Source: JAMIFN01 sp964544605
Lineage (GTDB): Bacteria; Pseudomonadota; Gammaproteobacteria; Burkholderiales; Burkholderiaceae_C
Direction of reading: 5' to 3'
Length of the DNA: 27,375 bases
Assembly: GCA_964544605.1 (NCBI GenBank)
Contig: CAZJBX010000034.1
Span: forward strand, 1-27,375
This document shows, piece by piece, positions 22,363-27,375 of this stretch. The notes under the pieces are model-generated. The model did not search any database. It was given only the letters and a program-made list of their open reading frames with translations, and was not told the DNA's origin. A program made the position numbers and the translations under genes. The stretch's first letter is position 1, and each line of letters starts with the position of its first letter.

Positions 22363-23810
22363 AAAGCCCCCTCCTCTGCGCCGCTTTCTGCGCCACCCTC
22401 CTCGGCCTTGGCCTGAGCGGGGCGCAAGCCCAAACCACGGCCCAAAGCGCCCCCCAGCCCGCCAAATTTGCCTACCAAAGCCAGGCCATTGCCGCCAGCG
22501 CCGATGCCGCATGGCTGCGCATTGATTTGCCCGCTGCCGCCCTTGCCCAAGTGCGCCAGCCGCAAGCCGATGATGTGTTTGTGGTGGATGCCCAAGGCCA
22601 AGCCCTGCCCCTGCTGCTGCACCGCCCGCAGCCCGCCAGCATGGCCGGCCAGCGCAGCGCCCGCATTGCGGCGCAAAGCCTGCGCGACCCCGCGCCCAGC
22701 AGTGGCACAGGCGGCAGCCAAGCCAGCGTCCACATACAAGGGGCGGGGCAGGTGCAAGTGCAAATTGGGGCAGACAGCCACGCCGCTGCGCCTGGGCGTC
22801 ACGATTTTGTCTTCGACACCCGCAGCCTCAAGCAAAACTGGGCCGCCCTGCACATTGAGGGCGAACTGCCGCCCGGTGAAGTGCAAAACCTGCTTTTGAG
22901 CGAGAGCAGCGACATGCAAAACTGGCGCTCCCTGACAGACGAGGCCCGCGTGTTTTTACTCAAAGCGCCTGTTGATGGCTCAGGCAGCGACATCGTGCAG
23001 CGCCGCATTGAACTGCCGCAGCCTTGGCAGCCCACAGGGCGCTTTCTCAAAATCAACGCTGCTGATGATTTTTTCATCACCGCCATTCAAGGCGAGTTGC
23101 AGCCCACCCAAGCGGCGGCCGATTGGCGCCGCATTCCCTTGGGCGCTGCCAGCCGAGGCAAAGAGGGCAGGCTGTGGTGGCGATTGCCCTTTGCCTTGCC
23201 CCTGCACGGCCTAGAGCTGCATTACGACGGCCCAGAAAGCCGCTACTTCTACCCCTACACCTTGCGCATGGACCGCGCCGATAGCCAATACTGGCAAAAG
23301 CTCGATCAAGGCGCCATCTGGCGCAATGCCGAGGGCCAAACCCAAGGCCGCCTGCTCTGGCCCAGCGGCCTGCCCAGCACTGGCCATGCCCGTTCTTTGA
23401 TTCTGGAATCCAGCGCCTTGGGCGATAAAAACCTATCGGCCCACGCCTTGGTGCAGCCCATTGAGGTCATCGCCTTTGCCAGCGGCCAGCCGCCCTACCA
23501 AGTGCTGGTGGGCCACCCCAATAGCAAAAAGCAGCCCCTGCCCACGGCCCAGCGCCTGAGCGCCGCCCAAGCCCAACAACTGGGCCTGCCCAATGGCGGC
23601 CAAAACCTGCCCTTAACGCTGCTGGAGGCCGAACCCGCGCGGCCCATTGCCACGGCCCCGCCTGCGCCGCCGCCTGCTGGCCTAGAGCGCCCCGCCGATG
23701 AAGACCCACGCCAGCGCCTGCTGTGGTGGGTGCTGCTGGCCGCTGTGGGCCTGCTGGCTTTGATGGCCTTTAGCCTGTGGCGCAGCATGAACAACAAGCC
23801 CGCCGCTTAA
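22359..23810 (+). CDS. DUF3999-type exported protein with C-terminal membrane anchor
   Basis: This 483-residue protein has an N-terminal signal peptide (about 1-24, ending GAQAQ). A long periplasmic part rich in Gln and Ala shows beta-type patterns such as LRIDLPAAALAQV and DDFFITAIQGELQP, followed by a Pro-rich stretch (about 435-450). A single C-terminal membrane helix (LLWWVLLAAVGLLALMAF, about 456-473) is followed by a short basic tail. Such proteins are classed as DUF3999 and commonly sit next to DUF2339 genes. Function is unknown; a periplasmic partner of the large membrane protein is the obvious inference. ATGA overlap with the upstream gene indicates translational coupling. Confidence 0.82.
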   Translation: MKSPLLCAAFCATLLGLGLSGAQAQTTAQSAPQPAKFAYQSQAIAASADAAWLRIDLPAAALAQVRQPQADDVFVVDAQGQALPLLLHRPQPASMAGQRSARIAAQSLRDPAPSSGTGGSQASVHIQGAGQVQVQIGADSHAAAPGRHDFVFDTRSLKQNWAALHIEGELPPGEVQNLLLSESSDMQNWRSLTDEARVFLLKAPVDGSGSDIVQRRIELPQPWQPTGRFLKINAADDFFITAIQGELQPTQAAADWRRIPLGAASRGKEGRLWWRLPFALPLHGLELHYDGPESRYFYPYTLRMDRADSQYWQKLDQGAIWRNAEGQTQGRLLWPSGLPSTGHARSLILESSALGDKNLSAHALVQPIEVIAFASGQPPYQVLVGHPNSKKQPLPTAQRLSAAQAQQLGLPNGGQNLPLTLLEAEPARPIATAPPAPPPAGLERPADEDPRQRLLWWVLLAAVGLLALMAFSLWRSMNNKPAA

Positions 23811-23831
23811 AGCCGCCCCGCTGCCCAGTCC

Positions 23832-24590
23832 TCAGGCATCGCCGCGCAGCTGCTGCACTTGCTCACGCAAATGCGCCGCCAAGCGCTTGCGGCTGTGGCC
23901 CGCACTGGGCAAGGCTGGGCCCCAAGCCAAATGCACCACATAAGGCCCGCCCGCTAAGGTGTTGATGACGGACTGCAACAAACTCAAGCCCGCATAAGTG
24001 GGCGCTGTGCTGCGCGCGCCCGTGGCGGCATGGCGGTAATCCAGCGCCGCCACCTGTATCGGCGCATCGGCATCCATGGCCGCCTGCAATAAATTGCCAT
24101 GAAAAGCCGCCACGCCCTCGCCCGTGCTGGTCTGCCCTTCGGGGAAGACCGCCACCATACAAGCCTCTTGCGCCAAGTAATGGCTCACTTGCGCCACCGC
24201 CTTGGCCATATCGCGGCTGGAGCTGCGCTGCACAAACACCGCCCCCGCCTGCTGCGTCATCCAGCCCAAAATCGGCCAATGCTTGTTCTCCTCGCGCGAG
24301 ACAAACTGCACTGGCGCAGCCGCCAGCAGCACCAAAATATCCAACCATGAAATGTGATTGGCCACCACCATCAGCGGCCCCTGCACGGGCGCTGTGCCGC
24401 TTTGCTCTAGGCGCAGGCCAAACAGCCGCAGCAAACGCCGCGCCCAAGCCCGCGCCATCGCCTGCCGCTGCGCCTCACTCGCCTGCGGAAAGCGCAAACG
24501 CATGGTGGCGTAACCTTGCAGCACCCAAAACAGGGCCAGCAACAGCACCCACGGCAGGCGCAGATAAGCCCCCGCTCGGCGCAAACTCAC
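23832..24590 (-). CDS. PlsC-like 1-acyl-sn-glycerol-3-phosphate acyltransferase family protein
   Basis: This membrane-associated acyltransferase of 252 residues would transfer an acyl chain to a lysophospholipid or related acceptor. The catalytic H-x4-D motif is NHISWLD with His79 and Asp84. The acceptor-binding motif is FPEGQTS (149-155), differing from the usual FPEGTR. An N-terminal hydrophobic helix spans about 11-27. It starts with GTG, and that codon overlaps the rsmE stop (GTGA), so the two genes are translationally coupled. The FPEGQTS variant occurs in ornithine-lipid acyltransferase-like relatives as well as in PlsC homologues. The acceptor is therefore not certain. Confidence 0.87.
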   Translation of the reverse strand: MSLRRAGAYLRLPWVLLLALFWVLQGYATMRLRFPQASEAQRQAMARAWARRLLRLFGLRLEQSGTAPVQGPLMVVANHISWLDILVLLAAAPVQFVSREENKHWPILGWMTQQAGAVFVQRSSSRDMAKAVAQVSHYLAQEACMVAVFPEGQTSTGEGVAAFHGNLLQAAMDADAPIQVAALDYRHAATGARSTAPTYAGLSLLQSVINTLAGGPYVVHLAWGPALPSAGHSRKRLAAHLREQVQQLRGDA

Positions 24591-25369
24591 GCCCAGCCTC
24601 CTGCTGTGGCCAGCTCACGGGCCGCCAAAGCCGCCAACACAAACAGCGGTGCGGTCTCAGCTCGCAGCACGCGCGGCCCCAAATGGCAGGCCACCGCCCC
24701 TGCCGCCTGCGCCGCTTGCAACTCGGCATCCGTCCAGCCGCCTTCTGGCCCAATCAAAAAACAAGCCGCTTGGCCCGCAGGCAAGGCATCCAGCAAAAAA
24801 GGCGTGGCCTGCCCGTCCGCCGCATCGCTTTGCGGCGGGCTCAGCACATACAAAGGCAAGGCCGTTTCAGCCTCGGCCTGCGCCGCCAGCCACGCGCCCA
24901 GCTCTTGCACAGGCGCAATCTCAGGCACACGGTTGCGGCCACACTGCGCGCAGGCGCTCTGCGCCACCGCTTGCCAGTGCGCGCGCTTCTTCTCGGCGCG
25001 GGCATCGCCTGCTGCGGTCGATAGGCGCAGCACACTGCGCTGGCTCATCAGCGGCGTGATGCGGCCCACGCCCAGCTCCGTCGCCTTCTCCACCAGCCAA
25101 TCCATGCGCTCATTCGCCGGCAGGCTCACGGCCATATGCACGGGCGTGGCCAATTCAATATCTGTATCAATGTAAGCGCCCACTTGCACCGCCACGCCAC
25201 GGCGCGTCATGGCCACAATCTCAGCCTGCCAAGCCCCGCCCTGGCCATTGAACAGCTCAAGGCACTCGCCCGGCTGCATCCGCAGCACCTGCACATGGCG
25301 GGCGGCCTCGGGCGGCAAATCCAGCAGCGCGCCGCTGGCCAAATCAAGGGGGCAAAAAATTCTCGGCAT
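24587..25369 (-). CDS. rsmE: 16S rRNA (uracil-1498-N3)-methyltransferase RsmE
   Basis: This SPOUT-class methyltransferase modifies U1498 of 16S rRNA. The 260-residue length is normal. The N-terminal PUA-like domain starts with MPRIFCP and includes ARHVQVLRMQPGE. The knotted SAM-binding domain carries EKATELGVGRI (94-104), LIGPEGGWTDAE (205-216) and LGPRVLRAETA (230-240), all RsmE signatures. The MPRIF start matches family N-termini, but the upstream bases are only G-T7-A7-C with no ribosome site. An in-frame ATG at 25426 has AGAGGA about ten bases before it and would add 19 residues. A plsC-like gene follows with a four-base overlap. Confidence 0.94.
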   Translation of the reverse strand: MPRIFCPLDLASGALLDLPPEAARHVQVLRMQPGECLELFNGQGGAWQAEIVAMTRRGVAVQVGAYIDTDIELATPVHMAVSLPANERMDWLVEKATELGVGRITPLMSQRSVLRLSTAAGDARAEKKRAHWQAVAQSACAQCGRNRVPEIAPVQELGAWLAAQAEAETALPLYVLSPPQSDAADGQATPFLLDALPAGQAACFLIGPEGGWTDAELQAAQAAGAVACHLGPRVLRAETAPLFVLAALAARELATAGGWA

Positions 25370-25370
25370 C

Positions 25371-25386
25371 GTTTTTTTAAAAAAAC
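25371..25386. repeat. Perfect G-T7-A7-C palindrome
   Basis: A 16-base perfect palindrome of seven T and seven A flanked by G and C sits one base upstream of the rsmE ATG, in otherwise GC-rich DNA between divergent rsmE and sbcB. It may be an upstream-activating A-tract, a slippage-prone run, or chance. Confidence 0.6.
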
Positions 25387-25467
25387 CAAACAAAGCGCCA
25401 TTGGCGCGGGCGGGCACAGGCCGCATTATCGGCCCATCCTCTGCGCCGCCATGCCACAATCGCCACC

Positions 25468-27015
25468 ATGCAAAACACCACCTTTCTTTGGCACGATTAC
25501 GAAACCTTCGGCATCGCCGCCCGCAGCGATCGCCCGGCCCAATTCGCCGCCATCCGCACCGATGCCGATTTGAATGAAATCGGCCCGCCCATCAACATCC
25601 TCTGCCAGCCTGCCTTTGACTACCTGCCCAGCGCGCAAAGCTGCCTCATCACCGGCATCACGCCGCAGCAATGCCAAGCTGGCGGCCTGCCCGAGCGCGA
25701 CTTTGCCGCGCAAATTCACGCCGCCTTCAGCCAACCCGGCACCATAGGCGTGGGCTACAACAGCATCCGCTTTGACGACGAATTCACCCGCTTTCTCTTC
25801 TGGCGCAACCTCATCGAGCCCTATGGCCGCGAATGGCAAAACGGCTGCTCGCGCTGGGACTTGCTCGATGTCATGCGCCTGTGCCACGCCCTGCGGCCCG
25901 AAGGCATCATCTGGCCCCAAAACGCCGAAGGCAAACCCAGCTTCAAGCTCGAAGAACTCAGCGCTGCCAACGGCCTTGAGCACAGCCAAGCCCACGACGC
26001 TTTGAGCGATGTGCGTGCCACCATCGCCTTGGCCCGCTTGGTGAAAAACGCCCAGCCCAAACTGTGGGAATTCGCCTTGCAACTGCGGCAAAAAAACCGC
26101 GTCATCGAACTGCTGCGCCTGCCCTGCGAGCTGGCCCAAGCCCAGCCCTTTTTGCACATCAGTGGCATGATTGCGCCCGAGCACGGCTGCACCGCCGTCA
26201 TGATGCCGCTGGCGCAACACCCCACAAACAAAAACGAAATCATCGCCTGGGACTTGCGCCACGACCCCAGCGAACTCGCCAACCTCGATGCCGACACCCT
26301 GCGCCTGCGCCTGTTCAGCAAAACCGCCGACCTGCCCGAAGGCATGACGCGCCTGCCCATCAAAACCATTCACCTCAACAAATCGCCCATGGTCGTGCCC
26401 CAGCTCAAAACCCTGAGCGAAGCCCAAGCCGCCCAATGGCAAATCGACCTCGCGCAAAGCCTGGCCCACGCCGACATCGCCCGCCGCCTGCCTGATCTCA
26501 GCCACCTCTGGGCGGCGGTATTCACCCGCCCCAGCAGCGGCGGTGCAGCCAGCGCCCCGCCCGATGTCGATGGCGAGCTCTACAGCGGCTTCATAGCGCC
26601 AGACGACCGCCGCAAACTCGACCACCTGCGCGGCCTCGATGCCCAGCGCATCCACGAAGCGCGCACCGCCTTTGCCGACGAACGCCTTGAAGAACTCTTC
26701 TACCGCTACCGCGCCCGCAACTTCTTGCAAACCATGCCGCCGCAAGAGCAAGCGCAATGGTTTGCCCACTGCCTTGCCCGCATCAGCCAAGGCGCAGGCG
26801 GCGCGCGCAGCAAAGCGCAACTGCAAACTGAAATCGACACCCTGCAAGAAGAATTGGCCGCCAGCCAGCCCAGCACCCCCGCCGAGCAAGAGCGCTTTGA
26901 GCAACAAGAGCTCGTGCTCGAAGAGGTTTACAGCTACGCAGGCGAACTCGAATACAGCCTAGAAAACTGGCTCGAACAACTGCGGGGCATGGGGGTTGAG
27001 GGGATAAGCGAATAA
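25468..27015 (+). CDS. sbcB: Exodeoxyribonuclease I (SbcB)
   Basis: This 3'-5' single-strand DNA exonuclease acts in recombination and mismatch repair. The 515-residue protein has the DnaQ-like exonuclease domain with ExoI residues Asp10 and Glu12 in WHDYETFG, ExoII in GYNSIRFDDEF (96-106), and ExoIII His176/Asp181 in HDALSD. The SH3-like and C-terminal helical domains of ExoI follow, with ELYSGFIAPDDRR and a Glu/Gln-rich helical segment near 450-480. The ATG at 25468 has no clear ribosome site. It is divergent from rsmE and is followed after 85 bases by a type I R-M gene. Length is slightly above E. coli SbcB (about 475). Confidence 0.95.
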   Translation: MQNTTFLWHDYETFGIAARSDRPAQFAAIRTDADLNEIGPPINILCQPAFDYLPSAQSCLITGITPQQCQAGGLPERDFAAQIHAAFSQPGTIGVGYNSIRFDDEFTRFLFWRNLIEPYGREWQNGCSRWDLLDVMRLCHALRPEGIIWPQNAEGKPSFKLEELSAANGLEHSQAHDALSDVRATIALARLVKNAQPKLWEFALQLRQKNRVIELLRLPCELAQAQPFLHISGMIAPEHGCTAVMMPLAQHPTNKNEIIAWDLRHDPSELANLDADTLRLRLFSKTADLPEGMTRLPIKTIHLNKSPMVVPQLKTLSEAQAAQWQIDLAQSLAHADIARRLPDLSHLWAAVFTRPSSGGAASAPPDVDGELYSGFIAPDDRRKLDHLRGLDAQRIHEARTAFADERLEELFYRYRARNFLQTMPPQEQAQWFAHCLARISQGAGGARSKAQLQTEIDTLQEELAASQPSTPAEQERFEQQELVLEEVYSYAGELEYSLENWLEQLRGMGVEGISE

Positions 27016-27025
27016 ACCACCCCGT

Positions 27026-27057
27026 CAGGCTGCGCCTGTCGCCCCTCCACAGAGGGG
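27026..27057. repeat. Tandem short hairpins, REP-like
   Basis: CAGGC-TGC-GCCTG (27026-27038) is followed by CCCCTC-CACA-GAGGGG (27042-27057) in the 85-base gap between sbcB and hsdM. There is no T-run, so it is not a standard terminator. The combination resembles repetitive intergenic palindromes scattered in Burkholderiales genomes. Only one copy is visible here. Confidence 0.5.
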
Positions 27058-27100
27058 AATTTAGCCCCACCAGCAACCGTCACAAAAAGAAGCAAGAAAC

Positions 27101-27375
27101 ATGACCAGCATTCAACAACGCGCCGAACTGCAACGCCGCATCTGGCAAATCGCCAACGATGTGCGTGGGGCAGTGGATGGCTGGGACTTCAAACAATATG
27201 TACTGGGCAGCCTGTTCTATCGCTTCATCAGCGAGAACTTCATCGACTACATCACCGGCGGCGACGCTTCTGTCAATTACGCCGCCATGGCAGACAGTGA
27301 TCCGAACATCGCGGCCGCAAAAGATGACGCCATCAAGACCAAGGGCTACTTCATCTACCCCAGCCAGCTGTTCGT
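27101..27375 (+). CDS. hsdM: Type I restriction-modification system M subunit, N-terminal part
   Basis: The first 91 codons are present before the window ends. The N-terminus carries the helical HsdM_N domain, with LQRRIWQIANDVRGAVDGWD and the characteristic FKQYVLGSLFYRFISENF, then the TKGYFIYPSQLF segment. HsdM binds SAM and, with HsdS, methylates adenine in the target; with HsdR it forms the restriction complex. The catalytic methyltransferase motifs lie beyond the window. No other hsd gene can be seen, and hsdS and hsdR would be expected downstream. The ATG at 27101 is preceded by AAGAAGCAAGAA, a weak purine-rich site. Cut by the window edge, not evidently broken. Confidence 0.9.
   Translation, partial: MTSIQQRAELQRRIWQIANDVRGAVDGWDFKQYVLGSLFYRFISENFIDYITGGDASVNYAAMADSDPNIAAAKDDAIKTKGYFIYPSQLF

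Noticed and set aside
25426..26907. Long antisense frame (493 codons) across sbcB.
   Set aside because: Repetitive Gly/Ala/Val/Phe-rich translation mirroring sbcB codon use; SbcB motifs are unambiguous on the plus strand.
1..27375. CRISPR arrays, insertion sequences, integrases and prophage genes.
   Set aside because: No regularly spaced direct repeats, transposase or integrase reading frames, or att-like duplications were seen; none is reported.

Overview
The window looks like a GC-rich betaproteobacterial chromosome, most likely Burkholderiales and probably Comamonadaceae. The main support is the gene order petA-petB-petC-sspA-sspB next to tRNA-Thr(TGT) and greB, together with kdsC, mscL, ampG, rsmE and sbcB of proteobacterial type. 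There is no 16S rRNA gene, so genus cannot be assigned. No stretch longer than about 210 bases lacks a gene.

Left part (1-11101): kdsC (LPS Kdo pathway) lies behind a MarR-family regulator. Divergent from the regulator is a tight eight-gene operon (1276-10597): GMC oxidoreductase, aldehyde dehydrogenase, fatty acid hydroxylase/sterol desaturase-family protein, 3beta-HSD-type dehydrogenase, a CYP51-type cytochrome P450 fused to a [3Fe-4S] ferredoxin, a second extended SDR, an NTF2/SnoaL-like protein, and a classical SDR lacking its catalytic tyrosine. The shared intergenic region holds three TCAG-N4-CTGA inverted repeats that look like MarR operators. A terminator closes the operon, followed directly by a beheaded RelE/ParE-type toxin remnant and an intact HigA-like antitoxin.

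Middle part (11111-19323), mostly minus strand: a YbdG-type MscS channel and greB; tRNA-Thr with its own -10 box and terminator; sspB, sspA and the cytochrome bc1 operon petABC reading from a good promoter. Hairpin/T-run structures sit directly in front of both sspA and sspB. mscL diverges from petA, and its terminator is embedded in the 3' end of the convergent ampG.

Right part (19456-27375): a translationally coupled pair of envelope proteins of unknown function (DUF2339-DUF3999 type), rsmE coupled to a plsC-like acyltransferase, sbcB (exonuclease I), a short double-hairpin repeat, and the first 91 codons of a type I restriction-modification M subunit cut by the window end.

The most notable item is the CYP51 operon. 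Its enzymes match, step by step, what sterol-type C-14 and C-4 demethylation would need: P450 demethylase, non-haem di-iron hydroxylase, alcohol and aldehyde oxidation, 3beta-hydroxy dehydrogenase/decarboxylase and an SDR. No squalene epoxidase or cyclase is in the window, so an imported or unknown triterpenoid/sterol-like substrate, with induction through the MarR protein, is the working hypothesis.
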